Positions 1 to 8,329 of a DNA stretch of 64,000 bases are shown here, one piece after another. Each line of letters starts with the position of its first letter. Positions within the stretch are counted from its first letter, which is position 1. The notes beneath the pieces are model-generated. The model searched no databases. It saw nothing but the letters and a program-made list of their open reading frames with translations, and was not told the origin of the DNA. The stretch spans positions 1 to 64,000 of the forward strand of contig NZ_JAUSFI010000092.1 in the NCBI RefSeq assembly GCF_030651495.1, in the 5' to 3' direction. The stretch is from Undibacterium sp. GTDB lineage: Bacteria > Pseudomonadota > Gammaproteobacteria > Burkholderiales > Burkholderiaceae_D. The position numbers and the translations under genes are program-made.

Positions 1-290
1 TGAAAAATAATGTAAGTGAAGATAAACAAACAAGGCATAAAATAATGCGACACCCGTTTGCCTAGTAATGTAATTAAAGGGAAATCGAATCTGTAAACGT
101 GGCATATTGCCTGTCCCCGGTATTTTCGCTGCAAAATATGAAACGATCCATATTAAAGATAGCACATTGCAAATTTAGAGTCATTATTTTTCCTTGGGAC
201 ATTTTTAGAAACCATAACAACAAATATCTTGAAATTTCTGCATAATAAGCAAAACATGATGTTCACCTAAAAAAACTGTTAAGGCACACT
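1..290. other. Intergenic, no gene seen
   Basis: AT-rich leader with no open frame of convincing codon use, no RNA gene and no strong hairpin. It presumably holds the promoter of the glutathione transferase gene starting at 291. The end of an upstream gene may lie outside the window. Confidence 0.5.
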
Positions 291-983
291 ATGATCGATG
301 CATACTCCTGGCCTACTCCAAACGGGCACAAAATTCATATCATGCTGGAAGAATGCGGCCTTGCTTATCGCGCCATTCCTGTCGACATAGGTGCGGGCGA
401 CCAGTTTAAAGCGGACTTTCTGGCGATTTCGCCGAATAATAAGATCCCTGCTATCGTCGATTCTGACGGCCCTGATGGCAAGCCAATTGCTCTGTTTGAA
501 TCTGGCGCGATACTCATTTATCTGGCAGGCAAAAGCGGAAAATTTCTTGGCGAGACTGACCGTGAAAAATACCAAACGCTGCAATGGCTGATGTTTCAGA
601 TCGGCGGCTTTGGCCCTATGCTGGGTCAGGCACACCATTTCCGTATTTATGCTCCTGAAAAAATTGAATACGCGTTTGATCGCTATACCAATGAAGCCAG
701 GCGTCTGTACGGAGTGATTGATAAGCAACTATCACAAACCACTTATCTTGCAGGTGACAATTACACGATTGCTGACATTGCCACTTTCCCATGGGCGCGC
801 TCCGCCGACAACCAAGGTATCGACTGGGCCGATTTTCCCCATGCCAAGCGCTGGTTTGACGCCATCAGTAAGCGCCCTGCAGTACAACGTGGCGTTAAGG
901 TGTTGAGCGATTTGCGCAAACCACTAGTGAGTGATAAAGCCAAAGATGTTTTGTTTGGTAAAACCCAATACACAAAAAAATAG
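291..983 (+). CDS. Glutathione S-transferase family protein (YfcG/YghU-like)
   Basis: A 230-residue soluble protein with the two-domain GST plan. The N-terminal thioredoxin-like domain (about residues 1-85) carries SWPTPNGHKIHIMLEE, KIPAIVD and the glutathione-binding FESGAILIYLA segment. The all-helical C-terminal domain follows (about 95-205). The Thr-Pro-Asn active-site region matches the nu-class YfcG/YghU disulfide-bond oxidoreductases rather than Cys- or Tyr-type GSTs. By family it would reduce disulfides or peroxides with glutathione in the cytoplasm; the substrate is unknown. The stop codon is 6 bases before the next gene, so the two probably share a transcript. Confidence 0.85.
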   Translation: MIDAYSWPTPNGHKIHIMLEECGLAYRAIPVDIGAGDQFKADFLAISPNNKIPAIVDSDGPDGKPIALFESGAILIYLAGKSGKFLGETDREKYQTLQWLMFQIGGFGPMLGQAHHFRIYAPEKIEYAFDRYTNEARRLYGVIDKQLSQTTYLAGDNYTIADIATFPWARSADNQGIDWADFPHAKRWFDAISKRPAVQRGVKVLSDLRKPLVSDKAKDVLFGKTQYTKK

Positions 984-989
984 AAACAC

Positions 990-2216
990 ATGCGACGATC
1001 ACCAGAAAAAAAACAACACAAACTTGTCGCAGATGGACTGCGACTGGCAAACCTTTCTTTGGCGGTAGCCCAGTCGGCCAGCCGCATTGAAGATATCGCG
1101 TGGCAGGCGCAATTAGATGGTCTGGTTGCAAAAAATCTCCAGCAGAAACATCAAAATGTACTTGATGCAGCAGCAGAGCATTTATTTAAAACGCATCCGA
1201 ATGCCTATGAAGTTCTGGTAGAAACTATGGAGTCTATCTGTACCTCCAGCCGGATTGAATACAAGCATGCGCACTACGATGTACTTTTAATGGTCGCGCC
1301 AATATTGGCCTGGAGTCGTTTTGAGATTGCTTCAGGCACAATCCCTCCCCACACCACAGAGATGCTATCGAGTTGCTGGAAACAACATCTGCTATCAGAT
1401 CAGGCACATTTACGCGTATTACCGAACTTGTATGCGATCGATCAGCTACCCACCACCCACAGTGAAGCCTATGCATTGATGGAGCGTACGGCGCTGGGTT
1501 TGCTCAAGGGCGATCAGGTCGAGCCAACGCAAGATCTACCTCAAACCGTGCCCTTTCTGGCGGATAGCCGTTACCTGATAGCGGTGGTCGTGGTGCCAAA
1601 AGATCAGCCACTATTTCGCTGGCAGACCATCGCATCGCCGTTTGATTGCGCTCAGGCCAAGAGCGATATTCTCGCATTATGGCAAGAGTATGCAACGCCC
1701 GCGATCATGCGGTTATTGCCGGGTTGTGGCGTCGAGTTATTATTGCCGGAGGCTTATTACACCGGATGCCGCGAAGCTGATGTGCGTATACGTCCTATTT
1801 CGATTCGTTCAGCCGTGTTTTACCTGACGCAGACCTTGGGTGTAGAGGCGAGTGAACTGTCAACCATCATTGCGGGTTTTGGACTTCAGGAAAATCCGGG
1901 CCAAATTGATGAGTACAGAATTGGTTTCACCTTAAAGAAAGCGCCTGAAGTCATTTATGGCGTGGTCTGGCCCTTATATCAGCAGGATGATGAGTTAAAC
2001 GCCATGGGCAATCCTGATGACGACAATCTGCCTGGAGAAATACCGGCAATTTTGACTGAGTGTGGCATTACCAGTATTCAAAGAATTGAAAATATTTTCA
2101 GCATGGAATTTTGCGACGATTGCAATGCGCCACTGTATGCTGATAGTGAAGGAGAACTGGTACATGCGGAGATGCCAGAAAGTGTTCCTCCTCAAGGGTC
2201 AGAGCACTTTCACTGA
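990..2216 (+). CDS. DUF2863 family protein
   Basis: A 408-residue protein that I match from general recognition to the DUF2863 family, which is largely restricted to Burkholderiales and has no known function. No signal peptide or membrane segment is visible. The sequence is mixed helix and strand, with a C-terminal CDDCNAPLYADSEGELVHAEMP stretch whose CxxC could bind metal. The ATG follows the GST stop by 6 bases without a strong ribosome-binding site, suggesting translational coupling. The transcript ends at the hairpin just after the stop codon. Confidence 0.65.
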   Translation: MRRSPEKKQHKLVADGLRLANLSLAVAQSASRIEDIAWQAQLDGLVAKNLQQKHQNVLDAAAEHLFKTHPNAYEVLVETMESICTSSRIEYKHAHYDVLLMVAPILAWSRFEIASGTIPPHTTEMLSSCWKQHLLSDQAHLRVLPNLYAIDQLPTTHSEAYALMERTALGLLKGDQVEPTQDLPQTVPFLADSRYLIAVVVVPKDQPLFRWQTIASPFDCAQAKSDILALWQEYATPAIMRLLPGCGVELLLPEAYYTGCREADVRIRPISIRSAVFYLTQTLGVEASELSTIIAGFGLQENPGQIDEYRIGFTLKKAPEVIYGVVWPLYQQDDELNAMGNPDDDNLPGEIPAILTECGITSIQRIENIFSMEFCDDCNAPLYADSEGELVHAEMPESVPPQGSEHFH

Positions 2217-2234
2217 CTCGTTCCAGTAGCAATC

Positions 2235-2280
2235 CGGATAAAACAATGGCGATACTGTGGTATCGCCATTGTTTTATCCG
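2235..2280 (+). terminator. Perfect 21-bp inverted repeat, terminator of the GST-DUF2863 unit
   Basis: Arms 2235-2255 and 2260-2280 are exact reverse complements around the 4-base loop TGTG. The outer part of the stem is A-rich on the left and T-rich on the right (GTTTTATCCG), so the U-run lies within the stem rather than after it. It starts 18 bases after the DUF2863 stop codon. Confidence 0.75.
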
Positions 2281-2403
2281 CCTCGATTTTCAACAAATTC
2301 CATTTGCTGATCGCGCCAGACAAAATTCGTTGTACAATTGAATTTGAACGGTCGTGCTTTTTTATTCAGTCATTTCAAGCGGCCGCAACAAAGTGGAGAC
2401 AAC

Positions 2404-3594
2404 ATGGATTTAAACTACACAGCAGAAGACCTCTCCTTCCGTGATGAGGTACGTGCTTATCTGGATGAGCATTTACCAGCAGACCTGAAGCATAAGGTGC
2501 TCAATCATAAGCGCATGTCTAAAGATGACTTTGTACGCTGGCACAAGACGCTGGCCAAACAAGGCTGGGTAGCAACTGGCTGGCCGACCCAATATGGCGG
2601 CACCGGCTGGAGTGCAACCCAGCGCCATATTTTTGAAGAAGAATGCGCGCGCGCGGGTACGCCCGCAATCATGCCATTTGGCGTGGCGATGGTGGCACCA
2701 GTGATTATGGCGTTTGGCAATCAGGCACAAAAAGACTACTACCTGCCACGCATCTTGAATTGTGATGACTGGTGGTGTCAGGGTTATTCTGAGCCAGGTT
2801 CTGGTTCCGATTTAGCCTCAGTCAAAACGCGTGCAGAACGGGTCGGTGATCATTACATTGTAAACGGGCAAAAAACCTGGACCACGCTGGCACAACACGC
2901 CGACATGATTTTTTGCCTGGTACGCACCGACACCACCGTCCGCAAGCAAGAAGGTATTTCGTTTTTACTCATCGATATGAAAACCCCGGGTATCACGGTG
3001 CGTCCTATTATCATGCTCGATGAAGACCATGAAGTGAATGAAGTATTCTTTGATAACGTCAAGGTTCCGGTACAAAACCTGATCGGCGAAGAAAACAAAG
3101 GCTGGACTTACGCCAAATACCTACTCGGCCATGAGCGCACGAATATTGCAGCTGTAGGTCGCGCCAAACGCGAATTAGAATTTTTAAAGCGCATTGCAAC
3201 TGAACATCAGAAAAATGGCAAGCCCCTGCTGGATGATCCTATTTACGCATCCAAAGTGGCCAGCCTGGAAATTGAATTAATGGCCTTGGAAATTACGGTT
3301 TTACGTGTCATTTCTCAAGACAGCGGTCGCCCGGGTCCGGAAGCATCATTACTCAAAATCAAGGGTACGGAGATCCAGCAAAGACTGACCGAGCTGATGA
3401 TGGAAGCATTAGGCCCCTACAGTCTGCCATTTGACCCTGCCTTTATGGAAGGTGAAACCGAGCATAGCGTAGTCGGCGATGATGATGCCGCACCGCTGGC
3501 CTCTTACTATTTCAATTACCGCAAAACGTCGATCTATGGCGGCTCGAATGAGATACAAAAAAATATCATCACCCAAATGATTTTGGGCTTGTGA
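2404..3594 (+). CDS. Acyl-CoA dehydrogenase, PimC-like large subunit
   Basis: A 396-residue flavin-dependent acyl-CoA dehydrogenase catalysing alpha,beta-desaturation of an acyl-CoA. The three-domain plan is visible: helical N-terminus (MDLNYTAEDLSFRDEVRAYL), central beta domain with GYSEPGSGSDLASV and the NGQKTWTT segment, and a C-terminal helical domain ending YGGSNEIQKNIITQMILGL (FAD/tetramer region). I chose the ATG at 2404, after GTGGAGAC, because an in-frame start at 2338 would add 22 residues that do not resemble the family. Length and sequence feel resemble the large subunit of pimeloyl-CoA dehydrogenase. The next gene encodes the matching small-subunit type, suggesting a heteromeric enzyme; the substrate is inferred only. 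Confidence 0.85.
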   Translation: MDLNYTAEDLSFRDEVRAYLDEHLPADLKHKVLNHKRMSKDDFVRWHKTLAKQGWVATGWPTQYGGTGWSATQRHIFEEECARAGTPAIMPFGVAMVAPVIMAFGNQAQKDYYLPRILNCDDWWCQGYSEPGSGSDLASVKTRAERVGDHYIVNGQKTWTTLAQHADMIFCLVRTDTTVRKQEGISFLLIDMKTPGITVRPIIMLDEDHEVNEVFFDNVKVPVQNLIGEENKGWTYAKYLLGHERTNIAAVGRAKRELEFLKRIATEHQKNGKPLLDDPIYASKVASLEIELMALEITVLRVISQDSGRPGPEASLLKIKGTEIQQRLTELMMEALGPYSLPFDPAFMEGETEHSVVGDDDAAPLASYYFNYRKTSIYGGSNEIQKNIITQMILGL

Positions 3595-3622
3595 ACATCG
3601 TGAGCTTAGCCAGGAGATAAAA

Positions 3623-4762
3623 ATGGATTTTAATTTAACAGCAGAACAAACACAATTTGCCGATGCACTACGCCGCTGGGTCGAAAAGGATTACAGTTTC
3701 GAACAACGTAAAAACATCATTAATTCAGATACCGGCGTATCCGATAAGGCGTGGGCTGCACTGACCGAGCTAGGCGCTACTGCCTTGCCAATTCCTGAAG
3801 AGCAAGGCGGTTTTAGCGGCTCCGCGATTGACATGCTGGTCATCATGCAAGAACTAGGACGCGGCTTGGTAATTGAACCCTACTTTGCCACTGTCATGGG
3901 TGCCGAGTTCTTAAAACAAGCCGGAAGTCACGCGCACTTACTGGAACAAGTCGCCAGTGGCGAACTGAAACTCGCCTCTGCACTAGCAGAAAAACAATCC
4001 CGTCACGATTTGTTTGACATTACCACCAGCGCCAGCAAAAACGCTGATGGCTATGTATTGAATGGCGTCAAAACCGTAGTACTGCATGGCGCGCAAGCGG
4101 GACAAGTGATCGTCTCGGCACGCACTAGCGGCCCCCAAAGAAGCACGGATGGCATCAGCTTGTTTATCGTCGATGCCAATGCCGCTGGGGTTACTCGTCG
4201 CAACTATCGCACCATAGATGGTTTCCGTGCCGCGGACATCACATTGAGCCAGGTCCAAGTCCCCGCGTTCGCTTTGCTGGGTACGGCAGATGCAGGCTGG
4301 GAGATACTTGATGCGGTATCAGACTACGGAATTACTTTGCTCTGTGCTGAAGCGATAGGCGTGATGGAAGCGATTTTTGCTGCCACACTCGATTACTTAA
4401 AAACACGCCAGCAATTTGGTGTACCTATCGGAAAATTCCAGGTTTTACAACATCGTATGGCCGAGATGTTTATGGAAATGGAACAAGCACGTTCGATGGC
4501 GACACTGGCTGCCGTCAAAATGTCGTCATCCAATGCAGAAGAACGCCGCCGCACAGTTTCTGCCGCCAAGGCGCGCATCGGCCAGGCAGCACGCTTTATC
4601 GGGCAGCAAGCCGTGCAATTACATGGTGGCATGGGTGTCACCAATGAGCTGCCAGCAGCGCATATGTTTAAACGGCTCACCATGATCGAATTATCACTCG
4701 GCGACACCGACCATCATCTGGCGCGCTTTGTGGCACAGCCCGGTTTTAAGCAAGCGGCGTAA
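3623..4762 (+). CDS. Acyl-CoA dehydrogenase, PimD-like small subunit
   Basis: A 379-residue acyl-CoA dehydrogenase-fold protein. It has the helical N-terminal domain (FADALRRWVEKDYSF), the EEQGGFSG turn, a central domain and the conserved C-terminal FAD-binding stretches RQQFGVPIGKFQVLQHRMAEM and QLHGGMGVTNELPAAHMFKR. It starts 28 bases after the preceding dehydrogenase with GGAGATAAAA before the ATG. The central domain lacks the canonical EPGSGSD-type motif of its partner, as in small subunits of paired dehydrogenases such as PimD, which probably contribute structure or only one kind of active site. The pair probably acts with the two MaoC hydratases downstream. Confidence 0.8.
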   Translation: MDFNLTAEQTQFADALRRWVEKDYSFEQRKNIINSDTGVSDKAWAALTELGATALPIPEEQGGFSGSAIDMLVIMQELGRGLVIEPYFATVMGAEFLKQAGSHAHLLEQVASGELKLASALAEKQSRHDLFDITTSASKNADGYVLNGVKTVVLHGAQAGQVIVSARTSGPQRSTDGISLFIVDANAAGVTRRNYRTIDGFRAADITLSQVQVPAFALLGTADAGWEILDAVSDYGITLLCAEAIGVMEAIFAATLDYLKTRQQFGVPIGKFQVLQHRMAEMFMEMEQARSMATLAAVKMSSSNAEERRRTVSAAKARIGQAARFIGQQAVQLHGGMGVTNELPAAHMFKRLTMIELSLGDTDHHLARFVAQPGFKQAA

Positions 4763-4801
4763 TTCAGCATCATTTATCAATGCAATTTAGCAAGACAATT
4801 T

Positions 4802-4840
4802 ATCTCTTTCACCTGCAGCGCTGTCGCAGGTGAAAGAGAT
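4802..4840 (+). terminator. 15-bp perfect hairpin between the dehydrogenase and MaoC genes
   Basis: Arms 4802-4816 and 4826-4840 (ATCTCTTTCACCTGC and its exact complement) enclose a 9-base loop, followed by TTCCTCTG, a weak U-tract. It lies between two genes of one functional set on the same strand, so it is more likely a partial terminator or mRNA-processing element than a full stop. Confidence 0.5.
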
Positions 4841-4874
4841 TTCCTCTGAAATTCACGCTATTACGGAGCAATTA

Positions 4875-5354
4875 ATGTCAATAAAAAGCTATAAATGGTA
4901 TTTCGAAGACTTCATCCCCGGCAGCGTTATTGAGCTAGGCCAACGCCAGGTTAGCGAAGAAGAAATCATTCAGTTTGCCTCTCAGTTTGACCCCCAACCC
5001 TTCCATATCGACAAAACTGCCGCCAGCGATTCTATCTTCGGCGATGTCATCGCCAGCGGATGGCATACCTGCAGCATGATCATGCGGATGGTAGTGGATG
5101 GTTTTCTCAATGAATCAACCAGTATGGGCTCTCCCGGCGTAGACGAAGTGCGCTGGATATTACCGGTGCGCCCTGGCGACACGCTGACTGTCACAGCAGA
5201 AACCTTAGAAAGCCGCCCCTCCACCTCAAAATTAGATCGCGGCGTCGTGTTCACCATGTGGCGCGCAGTCAACCAAGAAGGAAAACTGGTCTGCACCATT
5301 AAGGGCATGGGCATGTTCGGCCGCCGCCCTCAATCAGGAAATCAGCATGCGTGA
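4875..5354 (+). CDS. MaoC-like (R)-enoyl-CoA hydratase
   Basis: A 159-residue single hot-dog-fold protein. The hydratase motif FDPQPFHID (catalytic Asp and His pair) and the following [13 protein letters not shown] loop identify the MaoC/PhaJ type, which adds water to trans-2-enoyl-CoA. The ATG at 4875 is preceded by CGGAG; a GTG at 4830 would give 15 extra residues but lies inside the hairpin arm. Its 3' end overlaps the next MaoC gene by 8 bases, so the two are translationally coupled and may form a heterodimer. Context suggests it follows the paired acyl-CoA dehydrogenases in a beta-oxidation-like route. Confidence 0.8.
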   Translation: MSIKSYKWYFEDFIPGSVIELGQRQVSEEEIIQFASQFDPQPFHIDKTAASDSIFGDVIASGWHTCSMIMRMVVDGFLNESTSMGSPGVDEVRWILPVRPGDTLTVTAETLESRPSTSKLDRGVVFTMWRAVNQEGKLVCTIKGMGMFGRRPQSGNQHA

Positions 5355-5799
5355 AATACATAGCCTGGCAGAACTAAAGTCCCTGATCGGACAAGAAGTC
5401 GCGTTATCCGATTGGGTCACGGTCGAGCAAGAACGCATCAACACCTTTGCACTAGCCACCGGCGACGAGCAATGGATACACATAGACGTGGAACGCGCCA
5501 AACGCGAATCGCCCTTCGGCGGACCCATCGCACATGGCTTCCTGACCTTATCTTTACTGCCGATGCTGATGCAAAATGCCATCACCATGACCGATGTCAA
5601 AATGGGCGTGAATTATGGTCTTAACAAAGTACGCTTCCCGGCACCGGTTCCTGCTGGCAGCAAGCTACGCGCACGTTTGAAATTACTTGAGGTAGAAGAC
5701 ATTACAGGCGGCGCACAAATGATCTGGGAAGTGACGATAGAGCGAGAAGGCGGTGATAAGCCAGTCTGTGTCGCTGAATCTATTTCACGACGGTATTAA
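5347..5799 (+). CDS. MaoC family dehydratase (NodN-like)
   Basis: A 150-residue hot-dog protein with the hydratase signature [16 protein letters not shown] followed by [15 protein letters not shown], typical of the NodN/MaoC group with Asp and His active-site residues. It overlaps the upstream hydratase gene by 8 bases. Expected activity is (R)-specific hydration or dehydration of an acyl-CoA in the cytoplasm. Two different MaoC proteins in tandem suggest either a heterodimer or two chain-length specificities. A terminator follows. Confidence 0.8.
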   Translation: MREIHSLAELKSLIGQEVALSDWVTVEQERINTFALATGDEQWIHIDVERAKRESPFGGPIAHGFLTLSLLPMLMQNAITMTDVKMGVNYGLNKVRFPAPVPAGSKLRARLKLLEVEDITGGAQMIWEVTIEREGGDKPVCVAESISRRY

Positions 5800-5806
5800 C
5801 CAAGTC

Positions 5807-5846
5807 TTATTCCGTCCTTTTTCAAAAAAAAGACGGAATAAAAAAT
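5807..5846 (+). terminator. Terminator after the MaoC genes
   Basis: TATTCCGTC at 5808-5816 pairs with GACGGAATA at 5832-5840. A U-rich/A-rich inner part (CTTTTTTCAAAAAAAA) adds further pairs, and A-runs on both sides make it potentially bidirectional. It starts 8 bases after the stop codon. Confidence 0.7.
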
Positions 5847-5849
5847 ACG

Positions 5850-5930
5850 GCAGGCCCACCGAGCATACTCCATGCAGGTCTCCAGCCTATCATCTCGGAA
5901 AAGCGCATGGGATATGCGCGCTGGGCCTGC
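5850..5930. ncRNA. Candidate structured RNA with three-way junction
   Basis: A 9-bp perfect outer stem (5850-5858 GCAGGCCCA with 5922-5930 TGGGCCTGC) encloses a 5-bp stem (5859-5863 CCGAG with 5894-5898 CTCGG) and a 6-bp hairpin (5903-5908 GCGCAT with 5914-5919 ATGCGC, loop GGGAT). The segment has no convincing coding frame and is more GC-rich than the surrounding intergenic DNA. It lies just after a terminator, 150 bases beyond the end of the minus-strand CYTH gene. I do not recognise it as a known RNA class. The fold was worked out by eye, so it may instead be a decayed repeat. Confidence 0.35.
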
Positions 5931-6083
5931 ACACTTTTAGATTGTTCTTATTCTGTATCACCAGCCACTAGCGCTCATATAGCTATCATTAAATCCAGGC
6001 ATTTCTATAAAAATGTCATTTCCGTGAAGGCGAAAATAAAAACTTCTAATACTTCAAATCAATAGAGGCACCCATCAACTTAA

Positions 6084-6560
6084 TCAATCCTGCTTAGTCC
6101 AGCGTTGAAAAGGATGCTTGAATAAATTCGCATTTGCATAGCGCCTATCTTCACTCACCTCTTGCCCAATCCAATCGGGCTTAACAAATTCCTGCGTTTC
6201 TGATTCCAACTCGATCTCAGCCACGACCAAACCAGCATTTTCACCAAAAAACTCATCGACTTCCCAAATAAAACCACCGAAGGGAACGCGGTAACGGATT
6301 TTGTCGATCAAAGGCTTTTCACACAAGCCATCCAACAATTCTTGCGCGTCCTCAACGGGTATAGGGTATTCCCACTCCCCGCGAGAAATCCCCACGGTTT
6401 TACCCTTGAGTGTCAGCATAGCGCGCTCGCCTTCAATACGCACACGAACAATGCGACCAGGATCGGAGCAAATATAGCCCTGACGCAGTCGCGCGCCCTG
6501 CCCTCGCTCTTTCCAGTCCTCGCCCGTGACCAAAAACTTACGCTCTATCTCTGTGCCCAT
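6084..6560 (-). CDS. CYTH domain protein, probable inorganic triphosphatase
   Basis: A 158-residue protein made almost entirely of a CYTH triphosphate-tunnel domain. It opens with the signature EIERKFLV (residues 4-11), followed by RLRQGYI, VRVRIEGERAMLTLKGK and the late acidic strand VVAEIELESE, whose charged residues line the tunnel and bind metal and triphosphate. Small bacterial CYTH proteins of this length are usually inorganic tripolyphosphatases (NeuTTM-like); a role as class IV adenylate cyclase or thiamine triphosphatase is less likely. It lies 18 bases downstream of the M14 peptidase gene on the same strand, so the two probably form an operon. Confidence 0.8.
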   Translation of the reverse strand: MGTEIERKFLVTGEDWKERGQGARLRQGYICSDPGRIVRVRIEGERAMLTLKGKTVGISRGEWEYPIPVEDAQELLDGLCEKPLIDKIRYRVPFGGFIWEVDEFFGENAGLVVAEIELESETQEFVKPDWIGQEVSEDRRYANANLFKHPFQRWTKQD

Positions 6561-6578
6561 GCTGAATCAAATCCGTGA

Positions 6579-7703
6579 TTAATTATTTAAAGACGTTAAA
6601 ATTGGCTGCAATATCGCCTCGCCCAATTTCATACTACGTGCGCCATCCCAGCCCACTTCAAGATCTGGCATATTGGCATTATCTTTAAATGGTAACTCCA
6701 AAGTCAGCGAGACGCATTTAAAATGATGGCCAATGTATTTAGAAGCCAGTTTTAGCACATCTTCATGGTACTTGCTTGCCTCGTAACCATACTGAGTTTG
6801 AAAATCAGGGCTAGCCGCGGAAAAGCTATCCACAAAAGCTTGCTGCTCTTTGATCTGCTGCTCACTAAAACCTTCCAGCATTTCACTACCGGCCACAAAC
6901 ACATACGGCAAGCCTTCATCGCCATGAATATCTAAAAACAGATCACAACCGGTTTCTTCAATTTTTTTCTTAACGTAAAACACTTCAGGGCTAGTCTCCA
7001 GGGAGGGCGTCATCCACTCGCGATTCAGATTAGCCCCGGCTGCATTAGTACGCAAATTGCCGCGTACAGCACCATCTGGATTCATGTTCGGCACGATATA
7101 CAACACCGCCTTATCCAGAATACTTCGGGCAATCGGATTAGACGGGTCAAGCAAGGCATTCAATGTGCCTTCCACCAACCACTCCGCCATCGTTTCACCC
7201 GGATGCTGACGTGCGATGATCCAGACTTTCTTCTCAGCCGTCGGATCTCCCACTACCACCATATTCAGATCGCGCCCATCGACGGTATTACCCAGATCCA
7301 CAACCCGAGCCAAAGCTGATTGTTCAACGCTGGCCAGCAGTGCCAAATGACGTTCCCAACTATACGGCTCAAAGTAAGCGTAATACACGCTATCAAATTC
7401 TGGCTCATGACGTATCGTCATCACCTTGCCATCAAATTCGGTATCGACTCGAAACCAACTCTCACGGTCATAACTCGCTACCGCATGATAATTTTCCCAT
7501 CCTTTAGCATAAGTCGCCACACCTGCATTTAGAATACGGATCACTGTTTTCTGATCACGTGCGCCCTGTAAACGAAAATAAAACCACTGCATAAAATCAG
7601 CATGCGAATCCGGTCGCAAATTTAATGCAATCTCCCCCGCATGCTCAGCATGCACGACCTCAATCGCACCAGCGTCGAAGTTCTGACTAATTTTTATGGT
7701 CAT
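6579..7703 (-). CDS. M14 family metallocarboxypeptidase (cytosolic carboxypeptidase-like)
   Basis: A 374-residue protein with an N-terminal beta-sandwich (about 1-125) and a C-terminal zinc carboxypeptidase domain. Zinc ligands are visible as RQHPGE (His167, Glu170) and DIHGDE (His259). The substrate-binding NPDGAVRGNLRTN and NLNREW segments match the cytosolic carboxypeptidase (M14B, peptidase_M14_N) subgroup. No signal peptide is present. I chose the ATG at 7703, preceded by AAGAGCAGGT, over a start 17 codons upstream that would add unmatched residues. By family it removes C-terminal residues from proteins or peptides; the substrate is unknown. Confidence 0.85.
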   Translation of the reverse strand: MTIKISQNFDAGAIEVVHAEHAGEIALNLRPDSHADFMQWFYFRLQGARDQKTVIRILNAGVATYAKGWENYHAVASYDRESWFRVDTEFDGKVMTIRHEPEFDSVYYAYFEPYSWERHLALLASVEQSALARVVDLGNTVDGRDLNMVVVGDPTAEKKVWIIARQHPGETMAEWLVEGTLNALLDPSNPIARSILDKAVLYIVPNMNPDGAVRGNLRTNAAGANLNREWMTPSLETSPEVFYVKKKIEETGCDLFLDIHGDEGLPYVFVAGSEMLEGFSEQQIKEQQAFVDSFSAASPDFQTQYGYEASKYHEDVLKLASKYIGHHFKCVSLTLELPFKDNANMPDLEVGWDGARSMKLGEAILQPILTSLNN

Positions 7704-7918
7704 ACCTGCTCTTAAATAATAGAATGTTAAGAAATGTGCGCAATAAATACCCAAGCACAGAATAGGTATTGTCGCCGCTTTTGAATCATTATGAAAATAA
7801 TTTATTCAAATTTACATTTAAAAGTGTGTAATTATTTTCATTTTTACGCAAGAAAAATGATTCACCATCTTTTAATGGAAAAATTGTCACTTATAGTCTA
7901 TAATTTTTCGCTCAGCGT

Positions 7919-7995
7919 CGGGGCGTAGCGCAGCCTGGTAGCGTACGTGCATGGGGTGCACGGGGTCGAAGGTTCGAATCCTTCCGTCCCGACCA
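7919..7995 (+). tRNA. tRNA-Pro (GGG)
   Basis: A 77-base gene folding as a complete cloverleaf: acceptor CGGGGCG/CGTCCCG with one G-U pair, D-arm GCGC...GCGT, anticodon stem CGTGC/GCACG around loop ATGGGGT (anticodon GGG), and T-arm with GGTTCGAATCC. The CCA end is encoded. A TATAAT box lies at 7899-7904, suitable for its promoter; no good -35 box is evident at normal spacing. Confidence 0.95.
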
Positions 7996-8003
7996 ATGAA
8001 ATC

Positions 8004-8040
8004 AAGGACTTACAGTTTTTACGCTGTCAGTCCTTTTTTA
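8004..8040 (+). terminator. Terminator of tRNA-Pro
   Basis: AAGGACT at 8004-8010 pairs with AGTCCTT at 8029-8035, with TACAG/CTGTC continuing the stem imperfectly. A T-run (CCTTTTTTATTTT) follows, 9 bases after the tRNA end. Confidence 0.75.
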
Positions 8041-8329
8041 TTTTCGATCTTCGTGTCCGGCGCATATCCGGATTTTTCCGAACTCGTATTAATCTATCCT
8101 AACGAAGATTAAGCGTCACTTCACACATGCTTGTAGCATTTCAATGCCGCCGAATGCATTCAGTGCAACTGAGCCTTCTTGCTTAATTTTTGCATTCTAT
8201 GCGTCAGCATCTGCTACCGGAGCGGTGACTTTGTTTGTAAAGACTGCAATCAAGGTCATGTCTTCGATTCTTGACTTGGCCCGCTTAACGCTAGAAGTTC
8301 TTTAGATCGGCTTGCTACAGAGGTCTTGA

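Noticed and set aside
7884-7904. TTGTCA/TATAAT promoter pair before tRNA-Pro
   Set aside because: The two boxes are only 9 bases apart, too close for sigma-70. The TATAAT box may still be used with another -35 region.
8110-8325. Minus-strand reading resembling part of a protein (VTAPVADADA, stop, NAKIKQEGSVALNAFGG)
   Set aside because: It is short, interrupted by stops and matches no family I can name with confidence. It may be a relic but cannot be supported.
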